Assembly (NCBI GenBank): GCA_036365515.1
Contig: CM070874.1
Location: 65,429,583 to 65,493,582 of the forward strand
Direction: 5' to 3'
From: Torymus aiolomorphi
Lineage: Eukaryota; Arthropoda; Insecta; Hymenoptera; Torymidae
DNA length: 64,000 bases
Shown here: positions 49,858 to 61,439 of the stretch, one piece after another
How positions within the stretch are numbered: position 1 is the first letter of the stretch
Layout: every line of letters starts with the position of its first letter
Made by a program: the position numbers and the translations under genes
Notes under the pieces: model-generated
Seen by the model: the letters and a program-made list of their open reading frames with translations, nothing else
What the model was told of the DNA's origin: nothing
The model's database searches: none

Positions 49858-49988
49858 TTCTTCTGAGCATTGCGGTCGTGCCTATTATATTAAAACGAAG
49901 TTTTTACATAGGGAGAGGGGGGGCGATGAGCAGGTGTGTGTGGCGGCGGGGGGGTGTCGAAGACACGCAGGGGGCTCGGCCCCCCTAG
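49858..49988 (+). mobile_element. hairpin-CTAG terminal module, copy 4
   Basis: AGGTTCTTCTGAGCATTGCG, GTCGTGCCTATTATA, AAAACGAAGTTTTTACATAG, a G-rich stretch with GGGCGATGAGCAGG, GTGTCGAAGACACGC (hairpin), GGGGGCTCGGCCCCC (hairpin) and CTAG followed by T. Plus orientation, opposite to the other three. Confidence 0.6.
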
Positions 49989-50344
49989 TTACATCATAGG
50001 CACTTCTCAAGAGATCCTTTGCATTTCGAATCTTTTCGAAAAATGTAACATTTTATTAGTTTCACGATAAATAGAAACTAGGTATAGGTATGCATATGTC
50101 GAAATAATTTATCAATTTTTGTATAACTTGGTAAAAAGTACATCAATTATAACCCTCAGTCGGGCTGCGGGAAATAGGGAAGTGGGCTAGGATAGACGAA
50201 ATGAAAACTCCAACAGTTCCGATGGAATATCAATAAAAAAATACAACCGTAAACTTTATTCAGTTTTAACGAAAGGTGGACGTCAACCGCTCACGCGACA
50301 CTTTGCATGAAATGTTAACTATAATGGAAAACGATGTTTGTGAG

Positions 50345-50495
50345 TTCCTAAGTAAAATTTGAAGTTTTGTTGAATGAGCTATTCATAAATAATCATTTTT
50401 TAATTTAAATAATCCATACTCATTGCAGAAAAAAGGATTATTTATGAATTAAACGTAAGCTCATTCGACAAAATTTCAAATTTTATTCATATTCG
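50345..50495. mobile_element. short fold-back element
   Basis: AAATTTGAAGTTTTGTTGAA (50356) is mirrored by TTCGACAAAATTTCAAATTT (50464); GAATGAGCTATTCATAAATA is also mirrored. About 150 bp, non-coding. 50500-51310 shows nothing else. Confidence 0.65.
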
Positions 50496-51319
50496 CGCAT
50501 GAGTTTCAATGATATGACGCTATGGCGCCACTTGTCTACAGTCATGAACTATATGAGCGTAGACTTTTGGATAAACCAACGCTTAACTAATAAATGCTTT
50601 GACCCTTTCCAAAGGTTTATTTTGAAGTAAATTGTTAATAAATTGCGAATTAAGTTTCTTAAACTTAGTTTGTGAACTTAAAATGCCAATAATGAAAATA
50701 TCATCATGTTTTTTAAATATTTTTTATTACAAAATTATTGAAAAAAGAAACCAAATATTCAATTATATAACATTTGATTTAATCTTCATTTTTTTTTAAA
50801 TTTAAAATTATTTTATTTCGAGTAAAAAATACTTCACGTTGCAATTTTTCAGCATACGAATAAACTTTGAAATCAAACTTTGAAAATTGAGTAAATCTCG
50901 TTTTTTAAAGTACAGGCATGTAAATAATTGAAATGCGCATTTTTCTGTGAAGAAATCATATGTTCAGCTTTATTAGTTTTATTAAAAATCCCAATAAGCT
51001 GTAATTTTCTGTAATTAATGTAATTTTCTGTTTAACTCGCAAGAACTTCGTTCAGATCAAATATTTCTTTCAGAAATTTTTACACAATAAATTTTGGAGT
51101 ATTAGGAATATTATAAACCATAGCAGAATAATAGAGATTGTTATTGAACCAAATAGAGAATTTTAAAACAATTTTTTCGCTATTTCAAACCTGTATTTTC
51201 AAATGCAAAAGTTGTGTAATGAATTTTCGAATTTTGCTATTTGTATCGAACTACTATATTTTTAAACGCCTAAGGAAGTTTTTTGAAAAATTCCAGTACT
51301 CTATGCATTGTTGCTAAAT

Positions 51320-51520
51320 AGAATTTTTTGTGATTGTTACGATAAATGCTGTTGAAGGCCGCGCGCCACGGTACACGTGTTACGACGTGCGCAGGAAACA
51401 ATCGCGAAAAATTGTACAACAATACATAGACTACTGAAGTTTTCATGTCGTGCGCACATCGTAACATGTGTACCGTGGCGAGCGGCCTTCAACAGTATTT
51501 ATTGTAATAATCGTGAAATA
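51320..51520. mobile_element. fold-back element just upstream of the protease gene
   Basis: GATAAATGCTGTTGAAGGCC (51341) is mirrored by GGCCTTCAACAGTATTTAT (51484). The arms also share CACGGTACACGTGTTACGA and its counterpart TCGTAACATGTGTACCGTG. The end lies about 100 bp before the protease TATA box. Whether it affects expression is unknown. Confidence 0.8.
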
Positions 51521-51622
51521 ACCAAGCTAATGATAACACGAAAGAAATAGACGACTCCAACACTCTTGTTTATTTTGTTTTTAATTTATAACTCTATTAA
51601 TGATCATTCCATAAGATCGGTG

Positions 51623-51653
51623 TATATAAGGGAAATTTTTTTTTTTTTCATTT
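51623..51653 (+). promoter_or_regulatory. core promoter of the protease gene (TATA plus initiator)
   Basis: TATATAAG begins at 51623 and TCATTT, matching the arthropod initiator TCAKTY, lies at 51648-51653. If its A (51650) is +1 the TATA starts at -27, the expected spacing. The 5' UTR would be only 19 nt. Confidence 0.65.
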
Positions 51654-51668
51654 TCACTTATTGCAGTC

Positions 51669-53211
51669 ATGAAGATTTTGTGTATTTTGTTGTGCTTTGC
51701 TTTCGCGAGCTGCTTCTATATAGGTCAAAGAGATTTTAAATAGTATTTTTGTTGAGTAAAATAAATTTTTCTATTACATATTATATTTCAATTTCTAATA
51801 GATAACAATGAAACACATGAAGAGAAAATTGTTGGAGGAAATCCCACTAGAATAGAATCTATACCATATCAGGTAAATAAATATCAACTAAATTGTGTAA
51901 CATTCATTCCTTTGCAGCAATTTCTTTAATGTAACTGGTTAAAAAATTAATAGATTATTTGATAGATTTATTGATACATTTATTTATTAATATATTGTTG
52001 AATAAAATAGTCCATGAACGATATTAATAGACGTACTTGCTTTATCGCATTATGTATTGAATACATTTCGTACAAAGCAGTTTATAGAAATTTAAAAGTT
52101 TTTAAAATAATTCAAGAAGATGTTGAATCTGATTAAAGCTCCTTATTCAGGATGAAAGTATTTAAATTTGTTTTTAGGCTAGCTTACTTTGGATGAGAGT
52201 AGATAATTTCTGTGGTGCAACTATTATACATGAATTTTGGGTTGTAACTGCTGCACACTGTGTCCGGTAAGATTTCATTTAATTTTTATAATTACATTAA
52301 GTATTTCTATATAATAGAACTTCTTACAAAAAATTAAATTAATCTCTTCATTGCAAAATAGTAATAAACCGCATATATCAGTACGTACTGGCACTGTATA
52401 CAGAACAACTTTAGGTATAGTACACAGAGTTAAGGAAATTATAATGCATGAGGATTTTGAGGCCAACAGCCAAAACAACGACATTGCTTTAATCAAGGTA
52501 ATTAAATATGTTTCTTTTACCTGTGAATTACTTAAAAAGGATTTAACATAAATATAATATCACTATTCGTGACAATGTTAGTATTTCAATGTGTGTAATA
52601 ATAGTTTTATACAACTTCGAAACTTGTTAAATAAATTTCAGTACAAATTTTAATTTTTGATTAAGAACTAAGAACTTGTGACGTTGTGATTAACACGAAT
52701 ATTTTCATTATATTTTTCATCCAGCTTGTAGCACCTATTCAATTTAATAATAAACACCGACCTATAGAAATTGCAAAGCCGCACAATATTCCCAGAGAAC
52801 ATGAATTGATGCGGATTTCTGGTTTTGGAAAGATAGGGGTAAGTTCTTATATCCCTCACAGAGAAAGGTTTTCTTTTTTCTAGAATTTCTATAGTTAATT
52901 TAATTAACTATTTTTAGGAACGTCTGAGCAGATCTGATGTTTTGAAGAGTGCATACGTACCTGTAATGAATCAAGAAAATTGTCAAAAAGCTTACAGCCC
53001 AGAACCCATAACCGATAATATGTTTTGTGCGGGCAATGGAGATGCTGATTCGTGCCATGGTGATTCTGGTGGACCTGGTGTTATGCATGGTAAACTCTAT
53101 GGAATCATTTCCTTTGGTAAAAATTGTAGTTCAAGAATATTTCCTGGAGTGTACACTAGGGTGTACAAATACCATGATTGGATTGAAGAAAAAAGTGGAC
53201 ACAGATTCTAA
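51669..53211 (+). CDS. secreted trypsin-like serine protease (S1 family), six exons
   Basis: Extracellular serine endopeptidase made as a secreted zymogen. Exons with GT-AG borders are 51669-51723, 51802-51872, 52178-52266, 52362-52497, 52725-52838 and 52918-53211; they sum to 759 nt, a 252-residue protein with phases that agree at each junction. The start [15 protein letters not shown] is a signal peptide. A short propeptide ends EEK|IVGG, the usual activation site. The catalytic triad is His in TAAHC, Asp in NNDIALIK, and Ser in GDSGGP. Asp six residues before that Ser (DSCHGDSGG), with Gly in SFGK and FPGVY, predicts cleavage after Arg or Lys. Six cysteines fit the three disulfides of invertebrate trypsins. 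No clip domain is present, so it is a simple digestive- or venom-type protease; the tissue cannot be told from sequence. The first donor (GTCAAA) is weak. The intact frame and tidy promoter suggest it is active. Confidence 0.92.
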
Positions 53212-53259
53212 AATTTATAAACCTAATTAGTATAAAAAATACTTCTTTTACGTGATAAA

Positions 53260-53265
53260 AATAAA
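53260..53265 (+). terminator. poly(A) signal AATAAA for the protease gene
   Basis: AATAAA about 50 nt after the stop codon, a normal distance for an insect mRNA 3' end. Confidence 0.55.
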
Positions 53266-53459
53266 ATTTTGAACATAAAGAAAACATTAAGCCTGATTCT
53301 TCCTGCTAATAACGTCACACGATTAGATACTGAACGATTACTCCCAAAATAAGTATTTGGAAAATACAACAAAATTTTACGGTTTACAGTAAGTTTAATT
53401 ACTAAAAAAAATTTTTTTTTCGAGACACCAAATCTACCTTCTGTATTTGATTTTTCTAC

Positions 53460-53700
53460 TACTTGAAATGACTGGCGCGTCTGTGTGTGTATGTGTGTGC
53501 GAACACGGAGCTCGAACCGAGCCGATCTCCGACGTACGATGTACACACGGATAGATGCCCGAAAACGTAAAGATGCCGCGGCCTTGGAGCTGGCAAGGCC
53601 TACGATTTCGGCATGAGACTTCGTCAATTTAGTCTGGCTTGTTCTCGTGGTTTTCTAGGGGCTTTCGCGAGGGGTTGTGTGTGTAGTTGTGCGCGCTTAA
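53460..53700. other. GC-richer island downstream of the protease gene
   Basis: CpG-containing sequence with a short TG repeat (53480-53500). An open minus-strand frame has no family resemblance. No gene called. Confidence 0.25.
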
Positions 53701-53924
53701 CGTTACTTTTCCATGGAAATATGCGAAATCGCGTTATTTAATTATTTATGTATTATTTCGTTAAAAATTGAAATAGTATTAAGTTGCCAGTAAATTGAAA
53801 AATTTTATTAAATAGAAAAAATCGCATATTTCGAAAATTGTTTATAATTAAAATAATATGCTGCTTAGATATTTAAATCGTTATTCAAAGTATAAAGTTA
53901 GATGTCATATAAATTTGAATTTTT

Positions 53925-54160
53925 GCTTTCTCCTATAGGAAGCTTTGTGATAGTAAAAAAAAAGTTTTTGAGAAAATGTATTAGGAATGTTATTTAGCAC
54001 ATTTGGAATCGAAATATACTATTTTTAGAAAATGTCCGTATGGATGGGTGTGTGTGTGCGTGCGTGCGTGTATGCGTGTATGTGTGTGTGTATGTCCGTA
54101 TACGCGGATATCTGATGATCTACTCGACCGATTTTAACCAGAGAGGTATCATTTTTTTTT
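53925..54160 (+). repeat. microsatellite-bearing interspersed repeat, copy 3
   Basis: TCCTATAGGAAGCTTTGTGA, then AGAAAATGTCCGTATGGATG, a degenerate (TG)n/(TGCG)n run at 54048-54092, then CTACTCGACCGATTTTAACC. Same order as copies at 34366 and 41740, more diverged. Confidence 0.75.
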
Positions 54161-54539
54161 GCATTTTGCTTTCACAGTTGAAGTCAATAGTCTATTTTTG
54201 TCAATTTCGATTTTCTTTTTTTTATAGCCATTTTTCAATTTTGAACATTTTTATTTTCGTATTTTTAAATATTTAGAAGTAATATTATTAATATATTATG
54301 AATGCACTTTAGGCAGGATAAAATTGTCTACATTAAAAAAAAAAAAGTCGATAGCTATATTCTGTCATAAGTTATCGATAAAAACGTCAATTTTTGAAAA
54401 TAGGTTATATTTCGAAATTGAAAAAAGATATTGACATGAATATTTTTTTGGTTAAAAAGAATATTGAGTACTATAATTTTCTAAATTTTCATGTTTTTTC
54501 ATTCATTATTTTTTTAGAAAAAAAAAAATTTTTAAAATA

Positions 54540-54855
54540 GTACATTACGATACTAGTGGCATAAGTTATACTTTACGACACGGCGTGTATAAGCGCCCGA
54601 GCGTAGCGAGTGCGCTTAACGCCGTACCATAAAGAACGACTTATGACACGTGTATCGTACATTATTTTATAGCACTGACTGAATAAATCCGCCATGTTTT
54701 GCCTATTCATGCCATCAGCAGTCCATTTATGCACCGTGCAGTATCGCCCGAGCGATAGCGAGGGTGATAAGCATTGTACAATAATGAACTACTTATGTCA
54801 CGGATAGGCGTGACATAAATGCGGATTTATGCCACGCAGTGTTATAAAAGTGATT
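54540..54855. repeat. CGAGCGTAGCG-type GC-spotted repeat, copy 3 (double)
   Basis: Two related halves: the first has GCGCCCGAGCGTAGCGAGTG and ends CGTACATTATTTTATAGCAC; the second has TCGCCCGAGCGATAGCGAGG, ACGGATAGGCGTGACATAAA and GTGTTATAAAA. Phrases match copies at 41130 and 43265. Confidence 0.6.
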
Positions 54856-55219
54856 TTTTTTTGTCATTGCATAACTAGAGAAAAATTTACTTAATCGCTT
54901 TGAAATTCCGTGTAGGGGTAGATTTTGTATACGAATCGAGTGCTTTCTTTGGGCAAAAGGATTGGTCCATAAATTTCAGAAATATTTGAGGTTAAAATTT
55001 TTTTAACTTTCTTTTTAAATCGTAATTTCTCGAGAACAAATCGATGGATTATCCTGAAATTTATAGACGAATTTTCAGTTGAAATATGCAATATGTGTGA
55101 AAAATTTGATCATGATTGATCGATTATTTTCAAAGATATTTAAGATTGAAAATTTTCAAAATTTTTTGAACAGTTTTTTGAAATTGCAATTTATTAAGAA
55201 CGGTTTGTTTTTATATATA

Positions 55220-56070
55220 ATTTAAATATTTTAATTATTCTCAGTTCTTTTTGTATTTGACATTTTTGTGTATCGTCGAATCCTGTCGAGTAATAGCCAA
55301 ATATTGATCTTTTTAAAGGTTTTTAGCTGTTTTGGCTGTTATTTCTAAAAATCTTGCTATCAGAAAAAAGTGTTCAACATGAAAAAGATGTGTATTTACT
55401 AGTTTTAGCAGAATCATTTGTGGCTTCTTTATTTAAATTTAATTTTGGGCACATTATGTCCAAAAATCGTTTTTATCAAATTTTTATTTGCTTTGGCGTT
55501 TTTGTAATTCGCAACCGATCCTGCTCAATATAGGACCAGCTTTTTCCTATAATTAGACGAACATGTAAAAAAACACTGAAAAAACTCTGGCACACAAGAC
55601 GCACAAAATGAGTGGCGTATTTCGTCTCTGGATTCGGCACAGCACATCTCCCCTTCTGGCACGTAATACATGCCAAATATTGCCGATACTTTGAAAACCT
55701 AACCTCAATTCGCCTTAAGATACCGCATACGCATCACCAGAGGGTATCAGTAGCACCGTTGTGGGGCTACCGAACAACCGTACCGAATCGAAGGGACGAA
55801 ATGCGTCCCTCGTTTTCTGCGTCTTGCGTGCCAGAGTTTTTTCAGTGAATGTTTGACCTGATCTGTTCGTTTTTCACTGAGATAATCCATAAACTTGATT
55901 ACATACGAACGTACATACATATATGCATTCTGCAAAAGGCTTAAAATGAACTAATTATGAATGCAAAATAACTTTTATACCGTTAATTGTTAGTTTTTGA
56001 GGTGTTACAATTATCGTTCTGGTGAAAATATAAGGCTCTCCCGAGAATCGGTCGTGCCTAAAAACTAATC
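55220..56070 (+). repeat. diverged copy of the 178 bp repeat family tail
   Basis: ATTTTTGTGTATCGTCGAAT, GTCCAAAAATCGTTTTTATC, CTATAATTAGACGAACATG, a TACATACATAT run (55912), TTACAATTATCGTTCTGGTG and GAATCGGTCGTGCCTAAAAA follow the order of 44300-44795. It is split by the MITE at 55574-55847. It ends without the hairpin module. Confidence 0.7.
55574..55847. mobile_element. 274 bp MITE with CACTGAAAAAACTCTGG ends, nested
   Basis: The left end reads CACTGAAAAAACTCTGGCAC and continues about 10 bp; the right end is its complement with one or two mismatches. The interior is less AT-rich than the host repeat and has no protein match. It splits the 178 bp family copy at 55220-56070. No unambiguous target duplication. 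Confidence 0.8.
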
Positions 56071-56276
56071 ATTATACAAAGAAATCTTGATAATTACTTA
56101 AGTCTATGGTAATTTTTGTAACATCAGACTCTTATTATAAAGACAAAAAATAAGACCAATTTATTTATTTAAGGTAACTATAATACCTTTATCGGACATT
56201 TTGCATTTCCTATGTCATTGTAAAACTTAATTAAATAATATAGGTCGATAAAAAAAACTGTGAAAAATATGCAGTG

Positions 56277-56475
56277 ATGCTACACCCAGCCGCTGCCGTA
56301 GATTACAGGGATCCGTTTTTCATTTAGTTTCGAATTTTTAGAAGCTATCTCTTTTATACGCTATAAATTCAGTAAAGAAGTACGAGGTATCAAAGAGACT
56401 TTTTTTAAAATTCCGAATTGAATAAGAAAAACGGGCCTATGCAATCGTCGGTAACACTGGAGTCTCACATCGCCT
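56277..56475. mobile_element. diverged relative of the 5888 TTAA MITE
   Basis: AGAAAAACGGGCC, TCAAAGAGACTTTTTTTAAAA and a GGCGATGTGAGACTC end (minus strand, next to TTAA at about 56476) parallel the 206 bp MITE in the GGT pseudogene. The left end (GTGATGCTACACCC) is degraded. Confidence 0.5.
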
Positions 56476-56789
56476 TAAAAGTTATTTTAAGAAAAAAAAA
56501 ACATAGTGTGGACGTGAGTTATTAAGAAGTATTAACAATTTTTTATGCTATACGAATTTGATATTTATTTTATCGAATAAACGATGTTTCCTTTTACATC
56601 ATTATATATAATATACATTAATAATTTTGCTAGTTGGAAATGGATTAATTAAGCGTTCGTTTTATAAAACATGAAATAATTATTTTTAGACTTAACTTCT
56701 CCCTATTTTACCATAAAAATAAGCTAAATTAATTGTATCTATCAGCAAACACTTAATTCTCCATAAAAACACTTACTCTGCTCACATCC

Positions 56790-57440
56790 CCCGCAGTTTT
56801 CCATTAATGCGCCACTTCCTCACCGCCTCATCGCGGGCGCGCACATATCCCAAACCTTCCGTTCCAATTAAACGCAACACCGCGTGGGCGCGCTCTGCCA
56901 CTTCCGAGCCCAATGAAAATAACGAGGGCCGCCACCCCCTCTGTCGCGTAGTCCCTTTCATCCTCGTCATCGGGCGCGGCGCTGCTTTAATCCCTCGACT
57001 CGAGAAATTCCGTTAACGTCCTTCATTTCCGCGCGAGACGCGGCAATCCGCGCACGCGGCGGCGGCCCATAACAAAGGGATAGCCGAGCTCGCCGAGATT
57101 CGCGCTTATATTCGGGAAGTTAAGGCCGATCAGGATTCGGATCGATTGGGCGAGCGGGAGCTGGCTGCGGAGGGAGAGGCGGGAGCGTGCGAATTCCACG
57201 CTGCAGTCGCGACGTGCGTGCGGAATTTCCCGATTGGAATATCGGAGATTCCGGCGGGCAGCCGCCATCGCGTGCACCGATATTCCCATCCGACGATGCT
57301 GATGGAAAAGCCAGCCCGAGCGAGAGGGGACGAGGGTGAGAGCTTTTTCTTCGGCTTTTGATGGCGGTATTTATACAGAGCGGCGCTGCTTGATATTGCG
57401 CACAAATCCCTTGGCGATGCATCCAATTAAGTTCGTAGGA
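56790..57440. other. GC-rich island
   Basis: About 650 bp of CpG-rich DNA with overlapping open frames on both strands, none recognisable. It resembles the islands at 22280 and 59760. Candidate regulatory region or unseen first exon. Confidence 0.35.
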
Positions 57441-57568
57441 ACAATCGAGCTTTATAGGCTACGGACATGTGAAAGGTTTATAATCATTTTTAATATATTT
57501 GCATCGTGGAAAGAAGCGTGAAGAACGCTCTGGCAGATAAATATAAAAAAATAACAAATTAAAAAAGA

Positions 57569-58170
57569 ATGTCTTTATATATTTCAACTTGACGTTTATT
57601 TATGTCAGTGCTATAATTTTTTAAGAGTAAAATGTTTACTAGCGATACTTTATCGTCACTGATAACTGATGTGTAAACATGACATTTGAAAATCAGTAAA
57701 ATAAGAACTTTTTACGGTAAAACTTTTTGTCGACTATTGAAGATAATTTTACAATAAAAGTATTTATGTATTCTAACGTAATAATACATATTGTATAACC
57801 ACTGATCAAAAATATTGTTAGCTTGATAAATAATATATTAGTATCTTAGTAAGACCTTTGTGAAATAAGCTTTTTGTGTACTAACATATCATTGCAAAAA
57901 AATATTTAGCTTTATTCTAAAAGTGTGATTTCGATTTGAATATCTGCGCTGACGTAGAAACATGATTAATCAAAATTGTTTTACACTTCATGGTTTGTAA
58001 AAGTTTATTTTATTTACTGTAAAGTTGTTGATAATTTTTTTCGTTTATGATAAAATAAAAAATATTTGAATCATCAATTTGTTTAAGTGTATTGTAAGGC
58101 TATTCTTCGTTCAAATAATTAATTTTCACTAATATGGAAGAAAATATGCTATATTTTTAATCACGTTCCG
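57569..58170 (+). repeat. dispersed 580 bp repeat, copy 2
   Basis: Matches 48077-48650 in the same orientation, with an extra stretch of about 50 bp at about 57840-57890 (CTTAGTAAGACCTTTGTGAA). No flanking GGCGAACAC repeat here. 58180-59750 following it has no feature I can support. Confidence 0.85.
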
Positions 58171-59759
58171 TGCATGTATCAAAATCCATACACCTTTCCC
58201 CGTAACGGTAAATAAGGGAGGAACAAGCATCTTTTAAAAAATGGGTTATAAGAAAGTAAATAAAGCACAAAATTGTTATTTAACGTTCTTCCAACTAGAG
58301 GTATACAATAGCTGTTGCTTCCAGGCATTTTCAGCACGTTTTTTTTTCTATTTTCCGTGCTGTATAATCTAGCGTTTGCTCGACTTCCCCCGCTCTCCAT
58401 AGTACTATCCGTTTTTTTTTTTTTTTTAACACAAGAATTAATACATTTTTTAATTTTCATACATATAACATTTTCATTTTTGTAGGATAGTCTAAAAGTA
58501 TATATTTATCTGAATCATATGTCACTTTGTTTTTAAAAAACTTTTTTGGAACAAATTTTACCATTTCGTTGCATAACGAGAACCACAAACATTCGCAAAC
58601 CAATATTTTCAGCCATGCCTACTTTTAGAAATGATGTTTGTTTGAATAACCGTAAAATTTAGCTAGACGTATATAGATGGAATATATTACTGTTCTTTCA
58701 TTTAAAATGAACGTACACGTAAATATTTCGCATACTAAATTGTAAACCCGAATGCAAATAGATCCCAGCCATAACTCTTTGGCGACTCTCGATGATTAAT
58801 CACTAAAATGTTCTTGATTTACAACTGGGACGAAAATTTGAACTGGTGCATAACGCACGTCACTACTTTCACGCTAATTTACTGAAATATTTTTAAAATT
58901 ATATATTTAATTTTTGAAGTATTTCCTTATTTGATAGCCAGTCAACATACATCTCTCGAGCACAACTCCGTGTTCCGCCACAGCATCAAATTCAAATAAT
59001 TGACAATCATGTGAAAATAATGTTCGAGATGCTATATCGTTCATCACGAAACTACAAGCATCGCGTAATCGATTATACACACTGCAGACGCGACGAAATG
59101 CACGCGTTGTCGTGGTTTTCCATCTTTCTTTCTTCATGTGTCCCTTAGTTGTGCATGGTTTCGCTCGTGAGATTAGATGCTCGTGTCTTCTGTGTATCCA
59201 TTTTCGTCTAAATCACAGCTACATCGACAATTTATTCCAAGAGATTACCAATTGAAGTTCTTTATCGATGTGATTTCGAAAGGTATATATTTTCCAGAAG
59301 TATTTCCGTTTTATTAATAATACGCTGAATCAGAATATTAAAGTTCAAAATTATTCAAATTCCGAAATGCTTGAAAATCTTAGGTGCATGACAAAATTAT
59401 TGACAGGCTGGAATATAATAGAAATTTAATAAAAGTATGATATGCAACCTTTGAATTAGTTTTTAAAGGAATTTTAAAATCTAAATGAAGCTTCCATTTA
59501 TTTCACGTCACTTCAACATTATGAATGTTACATTTTAATTGACATCTCAAACGATCTACTTTATAAAAATATAAAATACGTTTTAAACGATTCATGACCC
59601 TTTGATCTACATCTACAATTATACCGCTCCCATCAACCTCTCCATTCATTAACTTTTCACCAAATCACCTAACAGCAATTCAATCAACCATTCTCCATCT
59701 ATACTGCGAAAAACCGCAAAAACAAACAAAACCCATAAAACTAAATCTCCCAAACGACC

Positions 59760-60200
59760 ATCTCCATCACCCATCGACCTCGACGAACCGCACTTCGCGC
59801 TAATGTAATTATTCAATATGGCCCAGCGCAATGACCGATTCGCACGTGAGACGACGTGCGCATAACGCATACATTGCACCGAGACGCGCGGCGATCAACA
59901 AGTGTCTCTCTCTCTCTCTCTCCGTCGTGTAATTAACGCGGATTGCGCATTCTGCGAATGGCGCCGCGCAGATATTGCGATAAGACGTCCTGTCTCGCTC
60001 TCTCTGGCTTCGCCTCGGATTATACCCAACGCTGGTATTTCGATCGCTGGGAATACAGGGGTATATAATATGGTTTGATTTGCGGTGCAACGACGATGCG
60101 CATATAGTCGCGAAATGCCCGAGCGAGCTGTAGTCGTTGAGTGCCTTCGATGGGAGCAGGGTAGTAACGGTGGTTTCCAACTGTATTGTTTCTCACCTAC
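59760..60200. other. GC-rich island with (TC)n
   Basis: CpG-rich with a TC repeat at 59904-59923 (GAGA on the minus strand) and further CTCTCTCTGG at 59995. Open frames on both strands show no family. Candidate promoter. Confidence 0.35.
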
Positions 60201-60639
60201 GTTGATCACTGCGCTGTCCAGCTAGTGTCTCTGTGAATTTATAGTGTCAATATTTATCTCTAATAATTCTCTATTCCGTATAGAATATAGTGTCTCGTTT
60301 ATCCTGATTAAAAAAAAATAATATTAGAAAACGAAGTAAATAATAGCAGATTGTTAATTCTTAAGAGAACAATTATTCAATTTATCGCGTGATAGCAACA
60401 ATTTGCCTCTTCAAAATTTGAACTTAACTTACCCTCAAAGTGTAAGTTACTTTGAAGCTACGTATTTCCTAGCATCGCTGAACTCTCAGGACCCTATCTA
60501 CTTGAAACTTTAGCCAACGTAGCTCAAGTACTTCGAAAAAAACACTGTTACCGCCATGCTACCTCGGAAAAATCCGTTTACAGCCGAGAAGGAATCCAAT
60601 TAAGTAATTGATATGAACTTGCGCATCTGGGTCGATTAA

Positions 60640-60990
60640 AAGTAATCTGCCGGCGAAGCGAATTAAAAATTAAGCCGTGGGAGTGTCTCTTTGGAGGCAA
60701 AGGGAGTAGTAGTAGACGCGACGCACTTTCTGCGTTGTTACGCAATTAGTGCGCTAGTGCGCCCTCTCGGTTTCTCGCTTCCGCGCGGCGCTGTGTGTCT
60801 TCGTCGAGGCTGCCGAGCGCGTCGGAGTCTTTAGGTCTATAGCTCGCGCGCGCGCCTCTTAAATATTCCATTTGGCACTTACGTCGCCGTGGAAGCTGTG
60901 CACCTCGTCTCATTACGGAATGTCTGAGGATTTGGCGTTGAAAGCCGCACCTGCCCCTGCACGCGTGCGAAACCATAAGGCGGAGACGGC
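60640..60990. other. GC-rich island
   Basis: CpG-rich with GCGCGCGCGCC at 60845. No recognisable protein. Candidate regulatory region. Confidence 0.3.
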
Positions 60991-61439
60991 GTGTGATGTT
61001 TTGCCCTTTTAATGATAACCGTTTTTATAATGTTCTCTCTTGTATTTTTTAGTAATGCACGGTTCTTGGTTTAACGTTCAAAGTGTACGAGGCGAAATTT
61101 ACTTTGTTCGTTAAGTTATGTGAGATAATACCTGCGGAAAGAGAAAACCAAACTAATTTTCGTAGTAGTAAAACGAATTTGTTTAGGAGAGAAAGGTACT
61201 TTTTTAAATAGATTTTTTTTTTTATGAAAAAATTGTAGCTTTTGTGGTGTTGTAGAAGATTTTGCACTTGTGACAGGTGGGCTTTCAAACAAGATTTATT
61301 TCACTTTTAACGGGCAACAAAATGCTTTTTCTAAACTGAAAAACGTGTATGTCTGAAACAACTTGCACATCTACGAAACCTTTGATCCTTTTATTTTAAA
61401 ATAATGAACTAACGGGGAGAGGCTACGAACTCTGAATCA

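Noticed and set aside
48077..58170. LTR retrotransposon spanning 48-58 kb
   Set aside because: The two 580 bp copies lack TG...CA ends, a primer site and any gag or pol remnant between them; the protease gene lies in between.
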